Assembly: GCF_022965805.1 (NCBI RefSeq)
Contig: NC_133103.1
Span: forward strand, 29,192,329 to 29,256,328
Origin: Primulina eburnea
Taxonomy: Eukaryota; Streptophyta; Magnoliopsida; Lamiales; Gesneriaceae
Length of the DNA stretch: 64,000 nucleotides
Direction: 5' to 3'
Shown here: positions 44,805 through 55,423 of the stretch, piece by piece
How positions within the stretch are numbered: the first letter of the stretch is position 1
Layout: the number at the start of each line of letters is the position of its first letter
Program-made: the position numbers and the translations under genes
The notes under the pieces: generated by a model
What the model was told of the DNA's origin: nothing
Database searches by the model: none
The model's input: the letters and a program-made list of their open reading frames with translations, nothing else

Positions 44805-47800
44805 TCAACGACTGTCTTGGAGCCGAGTGACTCCAATTTGTGGCTCAATTGTGCCACCAATATAGTGCTTTAACCTTTGGGCGTTCACAGTAAACGTCCC
44901 TTCCTTCCCATCATGCAACACCACTGCACCTGATGGGAACACCTCGGCTATAACGAATGGTCCTGACCATCTTGACTTCAGCTTGCCCGGAAAGAGTCGT
45001 AAGCGAGAGTTGTATAACAACACCGCTTCACCCAATTTGAATTCTCTTCTTACAATGTGTTTATCATGGGCTCTTTTGGTGCGTTCCTTGTAAGATAGGG
45101 CAAGATCATACGCTGTACCTCGGAACTCATCCAACTGACTCAACTGCAACAGTCGTTTTTCACCTGCAAGAGCAAAATCAAAGTTCAGTGCCTTGGTCGC
45201 CCAATATGCTCTATGCTCTAATTCTACGGGTAGATGACATGCTTTACCAAAAAGTAACCTATATGGTGTAGTGCCTATAGGTGTTTTGAACGCAGTACGA
45301 TAAGCCCACAAAGCATCATCTAACCGAATGGACCAGTCCTTTCGATTCACATTAACCGTCTTTTCTAAAATCCTCTTAATCTCTCGATTGGACACTTCAA
45401 CTTGTCCACTAGTCTGAGGGTGGTATGGAGTGGAAACTTTGTGGGTGACACCATATTTGCCCATCAGTTTATCAAAAATTTTGTTGCAAAAATGGGTGCC
45501 ACCATCACTTATGATTGCACGTGGTGTACCGAATCGATTAAAAATGTGTTTTTTCAAAAATTTTAACACCACTTGTGCATCATTCGTAGCACAAGCCTCC
45601 GCCTCCACCCATTTAGATACATACTCCACTGCCACCAAAATAAATTTCTTTGTAAAAGACGCAGGAAAAGGACCCATAAAATCAATCCCCCACACATCAA
45701 ATATTTCACACTCAATAATGTTATTCAAAGGCATCTCATGACGGTTAGAAATATTACCTGTGCGTTGGCATCTATCACAATTGAGAACATACAAACGAGC
45801 ATCCTTAAAAAGAGTTGGCCAATAGAAGCCACATTCGAGTACCTTAGATGCCGTCCGTATGGGTCCAAAGTGACCACCTACCTCACGGTCATGGCAGTGG
45901 TTCAGAATTTGACTGGTTTCCTCCTCCGCTACACATCTCCTTATCATGGCATCTGCACAGATTTTAAACAAAAACGGTTCCTCCCAAAAATAATATTTCA
46001 CGTCAGAAAAGAATTTCTTTCTTTGGTGAAACGATAAATTTGGGGGAGGTGTGCCAGTGACAAGAAAATTTGCGAAATTGGCATACCAAGGGCACGCATT
46101 TACCTCAAACAATTGCTCATCAGGGAACCAGTCATCTATATCAGTGTTAACGCCATTAATTCTAACATCCTCAAGCCTAGACAGATGATCAGCAACCACA
46201 TTTTCTACACCCTTTTTATCTCGAATCTCGAGATCAAATTCTTGCAATAGTAAAATCCACCTAATTAACCTAGGTTTTGCATCTTTCTTAGCAAGCAAGT
46301 ATTTTAGGGCAGAATGATCTGTATACACAATCACTTTAGACAGAACAAGGTATGAATGAAATTTCTCAAAAGCAAATACTATAGCAAGTAGTTCCTTTTC
46401 AGTAGTAGCATAATTCAATTGAGCATCATTTAAGGTCTTACTTGCATAGTAGATGGTATGAAATACCTTGTTCTTCCTTTGACCCAGCACCGCACCAACA
46501 GCTGTATCACTAGCATCGCACATTACCTCAAACGGTAACTCCCAATAAGGGGCAGTCAGCACAGGTGCTGTCACCAAGCTCTTCTTGAGTACTTCGAATG
46601 CCTGCAGACAAGTAGAATCAAAATTAAACTCAACATCTTTCATCAACAAAGAGGATAAAGGTTTAGCAATTTTAGAAAAATCCTTAATAAAACGCCTATA
46701 AAAACCCGCATGGCCTAGGAAACTTCGAACTCCCTTTATCGATGAAGGTGGTGGTAGATTTTTGATCACTTCCACCTTGGCCTTGTCGACCTCGATTCCA
46801 TTCTCCGATACTTTGTGTCCTAACACAATCCCCTCTTGCACCATGAAGTGACATTTCTCCCAATTTAACACCAAATTGCTCTCTTCACATCTAATGAGCA
46901 CCAAATTCAAATTTTTTAAACATTCATCAAATGAAGAGCCAAAAATAGAGAAATCATCCATAAAAACTTCAAGAAAATTCTCAATCATGTCATGAAAAAT
47001 AGCGGTCATGCATCTTTGAAATGTAGCAGGTGCATTGCATAGACCAAAGGGCATACGCCTAAACGCAAAAGTACCATAAGGGCAAGTGAAAGTAGTTTTC
47101 TCTTGGTCCTCGGGTGCAATTGTGATTTGGTTGTATCCCGAATATCCATCCAAAAAACAGTAAAATTCATGACCGGCTAATCGTTCAATCATTTGATCAA
47201 TAAATGGCAAGGGGAAGTGATCTTTACGGGTTGCATCATTTAATTTCCTATAATCCATGCACACACGCCAACCCGTGACGATTCTAGTGGGAATCAACTC
47301 ATTTTTTTCATTGGTAATAACAGTAATCCCACCCTTTTTAGGCACACATTGTACAGGACTTACCCACGCACTATCAGAGATAGGATAGATAATACCTGCG
47401 TCCAGAAGTTTGATCGTTTCAGCTTTTACTATCTCTTGCATCTTTGGATTGAGTCTCCTTTGTGGTTGTGCTAGAGGTGAGTACTTATCTTCCATTAGGA
47501 TTTTGTGCATGCAGATCGAAGGACTTATCCCCTTGATGTCCGAAACTTTCCAAGCGAATGCTCCTCTATGCTCCTTAAGGACTCCCAAGAGCTTACTCTC
47601 CATATCATCTGTCAAAGAAGAGGAAATAATAACAGGCAGTTTATTATTTTCTCCTAAATATACGTACTTGAGATGTGGAGGTAGTGGTTTGAGCTCCAAA
47701 GTGGGTGGCTCCTCTAGGCTTGACTTTTGAGGCATTAAATCTTTTCTATCCCCCAATTCCTCTAGTCGAAGCCTCACTTGCTTTCTCCAAGGTGGAATGG

Positions 47801-48788
47801 CATTCAAATGAGCTACCATCTCCATCCTTTCCTCGTCCAGCTCGTCCTCCTGTTTTTCAGTAGTGAGAGTAGCCTCCAATGGCTCTTGCAATCCATCCTG
47901 CACAAAATCACAAACAAGAGAATCTAAGACATCAACGCGAAAACAACTATCATCGTGCATTGTGTGCTTGAGAGTATTAAAGACATCAAAAATAATTTCT
48001 TCTTCTCCAACTCTCAGTCTCAATTTTCCCTCGTCAACATCGATCAGTGCTTTCCCTGTAGCCAGAAATGGTCTCCCTAGGATTAAAGGCATCTCCAAAT
48101 CTTCCTCCATATCAAGTACTACAAAATCTGCAGGAAAAATAAACTTATCCACTTTCACCAAGACATCTTCGATAATCCCACGTGGATACTTGACAGATCT
48201 GTCAGCCAGCTGCAATGACATCCTAGTTGGCTTGGGTTCACCCAATCCCAGTCTCCTAAACACAGAATACGGCATCAAATTAATACTCGCACCAAGATCA
48301 CATAGAGCTTTATGAAAATTAATATCACCAATAATGCAAGGTATAGAGAAACTCCCTGGATCTTTTTGCTTAGGAGGCATCCTGTTTTGAACTAAAGCGG
48401 AGCAATTTTCAGTCAAGTTCACAGTCATATGATCTTCTAGCTTCCGCTTGTTTGCTAAGATATCTTTCAAGAATTTTGCATAACTTGGCATATTCAGTAA
48501 AGCATCAGCAAAAGGAATGTTAATATGCAATTTTTTGAATATCTCAAGAAATTTACCAAATTGTGCATCTAACTTAGCTTTTTTCAGTGCTGCAGGAAAA
48601 GGTGGGGGGATAACAATTTTACTCGGTGCAATAGGGGTAAAAGTAGAGTTAGAAGACTTACCTCCTTGTTGTTCCACCTCATCCTCACCTTGCTTGTTCT
48701 TTTCCTCCTTAGACTCAATTGCCTTTCCACTGCGCAATTCCACAGCTTTCACATGATCTCTCGGGTTAGTCTCCGTGTTGCTCGGCAA
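44805..48788 (-). CDS. element C pol: protease, reverse transcriptase, RNase H, integrase
   Basis: An intact frame of about 1327 codons with no Met at its first codon; it is the continuation of gag after a frameshift near 48808. Domains: the short basic gag end (AVELRSGK), protease [24 protein letters not shown] (around 48300), RT with [34 protein letters not shown] and active site FMDDFSIFG (around 46950), RNase H ([15 protein letters not shown] to [12 protein letters not shown]), integrase zinc region ([19 protein letters not shown]) and DDE core ([43 protein letters not shown]). No chromodomain. All catalytic residues appear intact. Close relative of the pol of D but clearly a different family. 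Confidence 0.92.
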   Translation of the reverse strand: MPSNTETNPRDHVKAVELRSGKAIESKEEKNKQGEDEVEQQGGKSSNSTFTPIAPSKIVIPPPFPAALKKAKLDAQFGKFLEIFKKLHINIPFADALLNMPSYAKFLKDILANKRKLEDHMTVNLTENCSALVQNRMPPKQKDPGSFSIPCIIGDINFHKALCDLGASINLMPYSVFRRLGLGEPKPTRMSLQLADRSVKYPRGIIEDVLVKVDKFIFPADFVVLDMEEDLEMPLILGRPFLATGKALIDVDEGKLRLRVGEEEIIFDVFNTLKHTMHDDSCFRVDVLDSLVCDFVQDGLQEPLEATLTTEKQEDELDEERMEMVAHLNAIPPWRKQVRLRLEELGDRKDLMPQKSSLEEPPTLELKPLPPHLKYVYLGENNKLPVIISSSLTDDMESKLLGVLKEHRGAFAWKVSDIKGISPSICMHKILMEDKYSPLAQPQRRLNPKMQEIVKAETIKLLDAGIIYPISDSAWVSPVQCVPKKGGITVITNEKNELIPTRIVTGWRVCMDYRKLNDATRKDHFPLPFIDQMIERLAGHEFYCFLDGYSGYNQITIAPEDQEKTTFTCPYGTFAFRRMPFGLCNAPATFQRCMTAIFHDMIENFLEVFMDDFSIFGSSFDECLKNLNLVLIRCEESNLVLNWEKCHFMVQEGIVLGHKVSENGIEVDKAKVEVIKNLPPPSSIKGVRSFLGHAGFYRRFIKDFSKIAKPLSSLLMKDVEFNFDSTCLQAFEVLKKSLVTAPVLTAPYWELPFEVMCDASDTAVGAVLGQRKNKVFHTIYYASKTLNDAQLNYATTEKELLAIVFAFEKFHSYLVLSKVIVYTDHSALKYLLAKKDAKPRLIRWILLLQEFDLEIRDKKGVENVVADHLSRLEDVRINGVNTDIDDWFPDEQLFEVNACPWYANFANFLVTGTPPPNLSFHQRKKFFSDVKYYFWEEPFLFKICADAMIRRCVAEEETSQILNHCHDREVGGHFGPIRTASKVLECGFYWPTLFKDARLYVLNCDRCQRTGNISNRHEMPLNNIIECEIFDVWGIDFMGPFPASFTKKFILVAVEYVSKWVEAEACATNDAQVVLKFLKKHIFNRFGTPRAIISDGGTHFCNKIFDKLMGKYGVTHKVSTPYHPQTSGQVEVSNREIKRILEKTVNVNRKDWSIRLDDALWAYRTAFKTPIGTTPYRLLFGKACHLPVELEHRAYWATKALNFDFALAGEKRLLQLSQLDEFRGTAYDLALSYKERTKRAHDKHIVRREFKLGEAVLLYNSRLRLFPGKLKSRWSGPFVIAEVFPSGAVVLHDGKEGTFTVNAQRLKHYIGGTIEPQIGVTRLQDSR

Positions 48789-50117
48789 AGTTCCTTGCTC
48801 CCTATTAGCATTAACTTAGCCAATTGTCCAATTTGATTCTCTAACCCTTTTATGGATGCATCCTGATTCTGAAATCTCGTCTCGGTTGCAGAAATAAATT
48901 TAGTCATCATTTGCTCTAAATTTGACTTCTCCTCCCTAGGCGGTTCTGGCTTGAACCCTTGGTGCATCCCATATGGTGGACCTCTTTGCTGGCGATTCTG
49001 GTTGTTTTGACCTCCCCATGAAAAGTTTGGGTGATTCCTCCATCCCGGATTATATGTGTTTGAATACGGGTCATTTCTTGGACGGTTCTGGAATACCACT
49101 TGCTTTACCGGTGCTCCTTCAGGCACATAGAATGGATTTCCATCTTGGCAATCCTGCACGTCATGCTCACCTCCACACTTATCACAGAAAATTTCTTGCA
49201 GACGCATAGCCGATCCACTCGCACTCATCCCATCAATCTTTCTGTTCAAAGCCTCTAACTGTGCTGACACCGCAGACAAATCAGTAACTTGATTAACCCC
49301 AGCACCTCGTCTCTGTCTATCAGACTGAGGCTGATAGCTACTAGCAGCCATCTCCTCTAATAACTCATATCCTTCCTCAGCCGTCTTCCTCAGTAAGTTA
49401 CCACAGGCAGCAGCATCTATCATAGTACGGTTAGAAGTAAGCAGACCGTAGTAGAAAGTTTGAACAACTAACCCGAGAGGTAGCTCGTGGTGGGGACATC
49501 TCCTCAACAAGTCCTTATAGCGCTCCCATGCCTCGTAAAGTGACTCAAGCTCATGTTGAGCAAAAGTAGTAATGTCGGCTCTGAACTTCATAGTCTTCGA
49601 CGGAGGAAAGTACTTGGTCAGGAATGCCTTTGCCATATCCTCCCATGTATTGATAGACCCTACAGGTAAACAATTCAACCACGACTTAGCTTTATCTCTT
49701 AGTGAAAATGGAAATAAACGCAAACGAACAGCATCATCAGATACGCCATTAAACTTAAAAGTATCACAAATTTCAAGAAAGTCAGCTAGTATGAGAATTT
49801 GGGTCGTCAAGTGCACTTCCCCCAAATTGAACAGTGTTTTGAATCATCTGAATGATAGCTGGCTTGATCTCAAACTGGTTAGCTCGGATGACTGGTCTCA
49901 CGATGCTTGGACGTGCTCCATCAAGAGACGGTTGTGCATAATCCATCATCGGAATGCGACGTGGTATCTCAACTTGTCTATTGTCACGCTGTTCCTCTCC
50001 ACGTTCTTGCTCGTGTCTTTCCATCTGTTCTTTGAGTCTTTGTTGCTGTCTTCGTCTGCGGAAAGTTCTTTCGATTTCAGGGTCAAATTCAAGCTCCACG
50101 TCAAGTGATCTTGGCAT
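48789..50117 (-). pseudogene. element C gag, two frameshifts
   Basis: The start is MPRSLDVELEFDPEIERTF at 50115-50117, preceded by leader. The first frame runs to about 49788 (RANQFEIKPAIIQMIQNTVQFGG, ALDDPNSH) and shifts. The second (to 48749) has FLEICDTFKFNGVSDDAVRLRLFP, WEDMAKAFLTKYFPPSKT and a zinc knuckle-like CDKCGGEHDVQDC with an extra spacing pattern C-x2-C-x3-H-x4-C, then the [10 protein letters not shown] repeat motif typical of Athila gag. A second shift near 48808 separates it from pol. Gag would form the particle; this copy cannot. Confidence 0.87.
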
Positions 50118-50220
50118 GCACCACAAGAAAAATCTGCAACACAATGAGAGTATCAAATAAAAATGAAATAAATAATACTAAAGAATTTAAATGAAAAATA
50201 AAAAAATTGTGAATCAACAG

Positions 50221-50238
50221 TCCCCGGCAACGGCGCCA
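50221..50238 (-). other. primer binding site of C (Asp tRNA)
   Basis: TGGCGCCGTTGCCGGGGA on the minus strand, six bases from the LTR; the same primer as D. Confidence 0.93.
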
Positions 50239-50244
50239 AAAACT

Positions 50245-51665
50245 TGATCGAGCAAAACTTGCACAGTGAATGGTCCCAAGATTTGTTTTATATATGAAAG
50301 CTCGATTTAAATATCGCAAGTGCACGATAGTCAAGTTATAATAAACGTACGTGAATACGAGTATCGATCCACAGGGACTGCGTTACAATAATTTTTTATT
50401 CTCAATTAAAATTTCTTTAGCAACGATAAAGTGGTTTGGTAATTAAACTAATGTAAATCAAATAACTAAAAGAATTAAAGCGCAAAGAGAATGTATGCAA
50501 TAATGCAATGATTAAGTTGGATTAAATCAAATGAAAGATGACTTTGTTGGGAATTATCAGTTCACCTACCACTCGTGTTTTAATAATTACCCTCGACTCT
50601 TACTCGTGCATTCGACGGAATTCCCTAGACTAATCAATATACTCTGTCGAGCTATATTAATACTAATCATAAACATGCAGTAATCAAGTGTCCTCAATTA
50701 TTTAACAGTTTAAGATCGCCTTACGTTCTATGGAATCCTCTAGCTTTTATCCGGGTGAACTATCACTATCGACACGTACCCAATTCCGTATGTCTACTAA
50801 AATTGTAAGTCCGTGGTTTATACTATGCGATCCTATTGTTAATTAGTCTGTCGACATCGTTAACAACATGCAATAATCAAAGGAAGATAGCTAGGCTTCG
50901 CTTGAAACAAGAAATAACAATAGCATAAACAAATCACTTGTAAAAACGTCAAGAAATAATGTTAAACAACGAGTACGGGTAGGATCCCCTCAAATCCCAA
51001 CAAATTTAGAGTTTAGCCAACCAAATTCATACTAGAAATCAACAATCTATGCCAGAGAATAAAATACTGAATAATAAAATACTAAATATGACGATGGAAG
51101 ATGGCTGCGATGCTTGGAATTCTCGAGTTCTTCGAAAGTCTTCCTTACTCCTTGCCTTCTCTCCCAGAAAAAATGATGAAAATATGATGAATAATCCTCC
51201 CAGAGGCGCCCAATCTCGTGTATTAGGTTAGTGGTCTTGGATAGAGTCCATCAAAATAGAAACAAATCTCGCAGAATCTTGCTGGATCGCGTGACTCGCT
51301 AGGGAGGTAGGTTTTGACCGCTGGGGCGAGTGACTCTCGAATAAAAACTTTGAGCCTTCTCTCTAGTCTCGCTGGGGCGGCCACTTTTGACCGCCCTAGC
51401 GAGAGGTCTTCTGTTCGATATCCTCGGTAAGGCTAGAATGCTCGCTGGGGCGGTCAGTTTTGACCGCCCTAGCGAGGCTTCTTCGTTGTTGTGCCCATTT
51501 TCTGCCATATTTGGTTCCATTCCTTCAAAATACCACAAAACACACGAGATCAGTCATATGCTAAATAATGCAAACAAAATGCAAGAATAAACTAAAACAA
51601 ACTAATATGATGTATGAATACGATTCGAAACCAACACTAAAAACACGTAAAAACGAGTCCTATCA
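50245..51665 (-). repeat. 5' LTR of C
   Basis: 1421 bp, uninterrupted. It includes the hairpin trio at about 51299-51476. It gives the empty-site reference for the insertion of D. Confidence 0.94.
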
Positions 51666-51670
51666 CTTCT
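51666..51670. repeat. right TSD of element C (CTTCT)
   Basis: Pairs with 28848-28852. The gag frame of A crosses this point in phase when C and one copy are set aside. Confidence 0.93.
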
Positions 51671-52011
51671 ACTCTCAATTCTTCAGGTACCTCCAGTAAG
51701 TGTAGTTGTGATTCGACGTTTTTAAGCCAGTTGTGACTGACTTCTCGGTCTGGGTTTCCATCGAAGGTCGGAACTCGGTTCCTCCTGAGAGATTCGTAAT
51801 GGTACTTAATTCCACGGGGTTGTGGTTCAGGTGGTGGCTGTATGGCGTTGGCAAGGGGATTCACAATTCCTTGTAATGTAGCAGCTATGATAGTTGCTAT
51901 TGCCATCATATCCTCTTGGCTGAGGTTCACCCTGGGTGGTGGTGGCGGTGGATTCTTGTTTTGATTATCGCCACGAGGATTACGGTTGTGACGGGGAGGT
52001 CTGCCTGCCAT
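51671..52011 (-). pseudogene. gypsy A gag, N-terminal fragment (cut by C)
   Basis: Starts MAGRPPRHNRN at 52009-52011, has a Pro run, then NLSQEDMMAIATIIAATLQGI, VPTFDGNPDREVSHNWLKNVE and LHLLEVPEELRVE, at which point C begins. It continues at 28847 with VAPFLEDRA in the same phase. The start is supported by a 3' splice-site-like TGTTTATAG (AG at 52015-52016) a few bases upstream. Confidence 0.88.
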
Positions 52012-52173
52012 ATCCTATAAACATGTATTTTGTTAATTTGTTTGCCACTATATTTAATCAAAGAAATAATTTCATTAAATTGTAAAAAAAAAGTTTTCAT
52101 ACAGCCAATCTTGTCAAATAATTGATCAAACACTTCTAGATACAATTGAAGCCTACTCTAGAGCTCTCTCTCT
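52012..52173 (-). other. AT-rich spacer between coiled-coil ORF 2 and gag of A
   Basis: 162 bp with T-rich runs on the minus strand, ending in TGTTTATAG just before the gag ATG. A candidate splice acceptor. Confidence 0.45.
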
Positions 52174-52731
52174 CTAATCATCTATCACTTCCCCATCCCC
52201 TATTGCTTCGTTAACTTCTTCCTCTGCCGGATTCGCTTCCATTTGTTCCATTAGTTCCTCCATATTGATCATTTCATTTTGCAGATGCTCAATGAAATTC
52301 TGCAGTTGTGTATTTTGATGATCAAGGTGGTTAACTTGTTCTTGCAGTTCCTGTATTGTTGATTGGCTTACTTTCTCATCGATTTCTTGCTCTTCAATCC
52401 GCCCTTGAAGACGGCGTTGGGTTTTAAGAAGACTATCTTTCTGAATTTGAAGCGTAAAAATCCTATCTTGTGTGTTCTTCAACTCTTGTTTGGTGATTTC
52501 GTGCTGACATTCCAACTCCAGATGATAAGCGGCATATCGTCTAACGTCTTCACGTAGTTTCTTCTCTTCGACTCTGGCCTCTTGAAGATCCTCCCCCATG
52601 CACACGTTATTCCCATCTAATTGGTAGTTATCTCTTTCAAGTTTTTCATTCTTTTCTTTCAGTATTTTAATTTCTGACTCCTTTTCCTGAAGTTGTTTTT
52701 GAAGTTCATTTACAACACTTGGGAGATCCAT
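52174..52731 (-). CDS. element A leader ORF 2: coiled-coil protein with acidic tail
   Basis: 185 codons from MDLPSVVNELQKQLQEKE. Almost the entire length up to about residue 160 has heptad-like spacing of Leu/Ile with Glu, Lys and Gln (for example ESEIKILKEKNEKLERDN, QIQKDSLLKTQRRLQGRIEEQE, QELQEQVNHLDHQNTQLQNF), as in long coiled coils. The tail (ANPAEEEVNEAIGDGEVIDD) is acidic. No known enzyme or binding motif. It lies between primer site and gag of A in the same orientation, with an acceptor-like CTTTATAG (AG at 52741-52742) ten bases upstream of the ATG. The intact frame inside a mutated element suggests coding use until recently. Function unknown; a structural or scaffolding partner of Gag is one guess. 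Confidence 0.75.
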   Translation of the reverse strand: MDLPSVVNELQKQLQEKESEIKILKEKNEKLERDNYQLDGNNVCMGEDLQEARVEEKKLREDVRRYAAYHLELECQHEITKQELKNTQDRIFTLQIQKDSLLKTQRRLQGRIEEQEIDEKVSQSTIQELQEQVNHLDHQNTQLQNFIEHLQNEMINMEELMEQMEANPAEEEVNEAIGDGEVIDD

Positions 52732-52886
52732 ACTGGTTTCCTATAAAGATACAAAAAATTTTATAGATAAGATACTCGTCAAATCGTTAATAACAAAAAG
52801 TAAGTAGAAAGTTTCAAAATAATTTGATTCACATAATAGTTTCTTAGCCACAAATTTGCTACAATGTAATATTTTATAATGCTAGT
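52732..52886 (-). other. AT-rich spacer between the two coiled-coil ORFs of A
   Basis: 155 bp, pyrimidine/T-rich toward its 3' end on the minus strand (TTTTTTGTATCTTTATAG). Candidate splice acceptor for ORF 2. Confidence 0.5.
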
Positions 52887-53390
52887 CTAATCGAACATCT
52901 CCCCATCATCGCTGTCACTGGCACTGTCGTCTCCATCCACCTCCATCGGTGCTACTTCTTCTTCCTCCATGTTCTCTATCACTGAATGTAGGTAGTTGTT
53001 CTGGTCTTGAAGCATGTCCATAGCTCCGTGGATCTTCGAAATGTACCGATCCTGCCTGGCGATGAACTCCTCATGTCGCAGACGGGCCTGAGCAGCGCGA
53101 TCCTTCTCTGTCTCTATCCTCTCAAGTAAATCCTTGTTTATTGAGACCAAGCGCGCGAAGCGAATCGAATTCGTCGGTATCTCTAGCATTTGACTTTCAA
53201 CCACATCCAAATGATGAGTGAGTCGTTGTACGTACGACTCCAGCAGGTGTCTAATCTCATTAAGCTCTTGCCTTTCCAATTTCTCCTTGGCCAGTTGCGC
53301 CTTTAAAGTTGCTATTTCCCTAGCGTGGTTATCGATGGTAAGCTGACGCATACGGAGAGCAGCATGTGCGCGAGTACGAGGGGCAGCCAT
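52887..53390 (-). CDS. element A leader ORF 1: coiled-coil protein with acidic tail
   Basis: 167 codons from MAAPRTRAHAALRMRQL. A basic N-terminus of about 20 residues is followed by heptad-rich segments (REIATLKAQLAKEKLERQEL, NKDLLERIETEKDRAAQARL) broken by a short segment with Pro near residue 72, and a strongly acidic tail (VDGDDSASDSDDGEMFD). The layout parallels ORF 2, suggesting a duplicated or jointly used pair, although I see no clear sequence identity between them. It is the first ORF after the primer site. A strong 3' splice-site-like sequence (CCATTTTTATCCTAG, AG at 53394-53395) is three bases before the ATG. No known family recognised. Confidence 0.75.
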   Translation of the reverse strand: MAAPRTRAHAALRMRQLTIDNHAREIATLKAQLAKEKLERQELNEIRHLLESYVQRLTHHLDVVESQMLEIPTNSIRFARLVSINKDLLERIETEKDRAAQARLRHEEFIARQDRYISKIHGAMDMLQDQNNYLHSVIENMEEEEVAPMEVDGDDSASDSDDGEMFD

Positions 53391-53674
53391 TTCCTAGGAT
53401 AAAAATGGAAGGTAAAACATCATAATCGTATAAAGGGTGGAAAAGCACAAATAATAGAAACAAAGCGATCGTGGAAAATTTTCGATACTAAGGTCTTTCA
53501 GAACGATTGAAGGGATAAGTTTTTGAAGTCTATTCGAAATTTAGGAAACGGATGAAAGTTAGACTTCAGGATTAGATGGAAGTTGAACTCGAATTGAGAT
53601 ACACTAGGCTTTTGCCAAAATTTGGCTTCGCCAAATTTTGTCTGTCAAAATCCCAGCGGGATTATGAACCTGAC
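53391..53674 (-). other. leader of element A between primer site and ORF 1
   Basis: About 280 bp without an ORF. It ends in the pyrimidine tract and TAG acceptor-like site described at ORF 1. Confidence 0.5.
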
Positions 53675-53687
53675 GGCTCTGATACCA
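53675..53687 (-). other. primer binding site of A (initiator-Met tRNA)
   Basis: TGGTATCAGAGCC on the minus strand, six bases from the LTR end. Confidence 0.92.
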
Positions 53688-54649
53688 CTTAAATGTCACG
53701 CAACGAGTCTGAAGCGTTTGTGACATCCGGCATTGTTTAACAATTACTTGAAAACAATTAAGCCTCGTATCAAATTGCCGAAAACCAGTCTTTTCAATAA
53801 ATTAAATATTGTTTTACAATAACAAAAAAATGAAGATTACATCAGAGTTTTCAGAACGAATTCAAAATAAAATTATGAAATCTTGAGCTTGCTATCGATC
53901 ATTGATTCACCATCCCCAAAAAGCTTCGTGCTCCTCCTCATCAATCTGCTCCTCATTCTTATCTGAAATTTGTAAGGGGTGAGTGTTTTGGGAAACACTC
54001 AGCAAGTGGGGGGATCGATCGATTTCCAAAGATACATATAGATCATAAGTCTTTAAAACAATTCTTTAACAATCTTTCAATTCTTACTACTTAACTTATC
54101 GTAACAGAAACGACATGAGACAGATATTTCAGAACGAAACAGATTTCTCAGAACAGTTCAGAAACAGATCATATCAGAACAAACAGAACACTGTTACTCA
54201 TCTCATTTCCATGGTCAAATTGTCCCCAATATGTTACTCCTCTAAGGGGTGAGGCCAGAAATGGTTTTATACCCACCATTGGGGGCCAGACAGAAATTGT
54301 TTTCTACCTACCATTGGGGGCCACACAGAAATGGTTTTATACCCACCATTGGGGGCCAGACAGAATCACAATTCTCGTCCCATTTCAAATTGAATCGTAA
54401 CAGTGTAACAAATATTTCAGAATTTACAGACAGAACTTATCAGACAGAACTTATCAGAATTTTCAGATTTCAGAGCTTTCAACAGACACAGCGGAATCAA
54501 AGAAATTCGAAGCGTGAAAGAAACATATAATCGATCGAAATTTTAAACAGATAGGCATCATGGTTTTCAAAAAAGAAGACACACATTCATGCATGTCACA
54601 TTATTTATATCAAGGTTTAAAATACAAACGAAGTACATAACAAAAGACC

Positions 54650-54655
54650 ACTTAC
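54650..54655 (-). promoter_or_regulatory. candidate 5' splice donor in LTR of A
   Basis: ATT|GTAAGT on the minus strand, a consensus donor about 200 bp downstream of the likely transcription start. It could be joined to the acceptors before ORF 1, ORF 2 and gag. Confidence 0.4.
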
Positions 54656-54884
54656 AATTTCTTATACGAAGCTTCTTCTCAAAAATTCGACAGCACTTCG
54701 GCGTAACTCCAATAATTACTGTCTTCGATCGAGCAGCACTCTGACACTGGATAGAAACTCTGTACTGAAAGAAATCTCCTTCTCTTTCTTTTCCTTGCTT
54801 GGCCGAAATTTAGGAGTGTGAGGGGGAGGGAAGAGCCGAAACTTGACTTGAGTTTTGGAGCACCTTTCCTTCAACTTTGGGTTA

Positions 54885-54898
54885 GTATTTATAGGCCA
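54885..54898 (-). promoter_or_regulatory. TATA box of LTR A
   Basis: GGCCTATAAATAC on the minus strand in U3. Confidence 0.6.
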
Positions 54899-55418
54899 CA
54901 TATTGCCCCTTGGCATGCCCCATGGTCGACCACTTGGTCCCCAAGAAATGCCTTCAATGTTGCCATCAATGTGGTCAAGCTCCATGCCAAGCACCAAGAG
55001 CCATCTCCTACAAAATAAAGGTGTCCTAGCCCATAGCTCCTCCCGCAGCTCCTTCATGGGTTAACTCAAAAGTCATTTCTTACATACTTAATTTGTCCAA
55101 ACCCTTAGTTCATCTTTTAGCTCCCTTTATGGTCTTGTTAGGACAAGCTTGGTTGAGCTTCTTCGAGCTGGAAGTTTGCGTCCTTGAGCTGCGGTTTTAC
55201 TCCTCCCGTGAAAACTCTTCGATGAATGCGGTTAGTTGCAGCTTAGCATGCCAGTGAACTATTCCTCGAGCTTAGAATCTACCTTTTCGAGTTAAATTTG
55301 ATAAAATTTAAGTTATTATTCAAGTTGTTTGGTTGAAACGAGAATTGCTGAACTTATTTTAAGTAATTTTCATATTATGTACTTGATTTGCTTTCGTCCA
55401 AATTTCCGGGTTCTCACA

Positions 55419-55423
55419 CTTTC
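55419..55423. repeat. right TSD of element A (CTTTC)
   Basis: Pairs with 13208-13212. Confidence 0.9.

Larger units (their letters stand above)
28853..51665 (-). mobile_element. Athila-type Ty3/gypsy element C, split by D
   Basis: LTRs of 1421 bp (the 3' copy split by D), perfect 5-bp TSD, primer site for Asp tRNA, gag, pol, a third ORF in the env position and a polypurine tract. Asp-tRNA priming and the [12 protein letters not shown] protease type point to the Athila lineage. About six LTR differences were noticed by eye. Confidence 0.92.
13213..55418 (-). mobile_element. Ty3/gypsy element A (chromovirus) with two extra 5' coiled-coil ORFs; split by B and C
   Basis: Two LTRs of 1725 bp each, a 5-bp TSD, an initiator-Met primer site, a polypurine tract, gag, protease, RT, RNase H, integrase and a chromodomain-like tail, all on the minus strand. 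Copia B sits directly after the RT active site and Athila-type C sits in gag. When each insert and one TSD copy are set aside, the flanking codons are in frame, so A was intact at those points when B and C inserted. Two ORFs with predicted coiled coils occupy the leader between primer site and gag, an arrangement I do not know from standard chromoviruses. Confidence 0.92.
53694..55418 (-). repeat. 5' LTR of A
   Basis: 1725 bp, TGTGAGAACCC to GCGTGACA in element orientation. Holds the 35-bp triple repeat at 54258-54362. Confidence 0.93.

Noticed and set aside
50221..50238. Match to the 3' end of Asp tRNA (also 39328-39345) as a tRNA gene
   Set aside because: Only the terminal 18 bases are present, at the expected distance from an LTR: primer binding sites.
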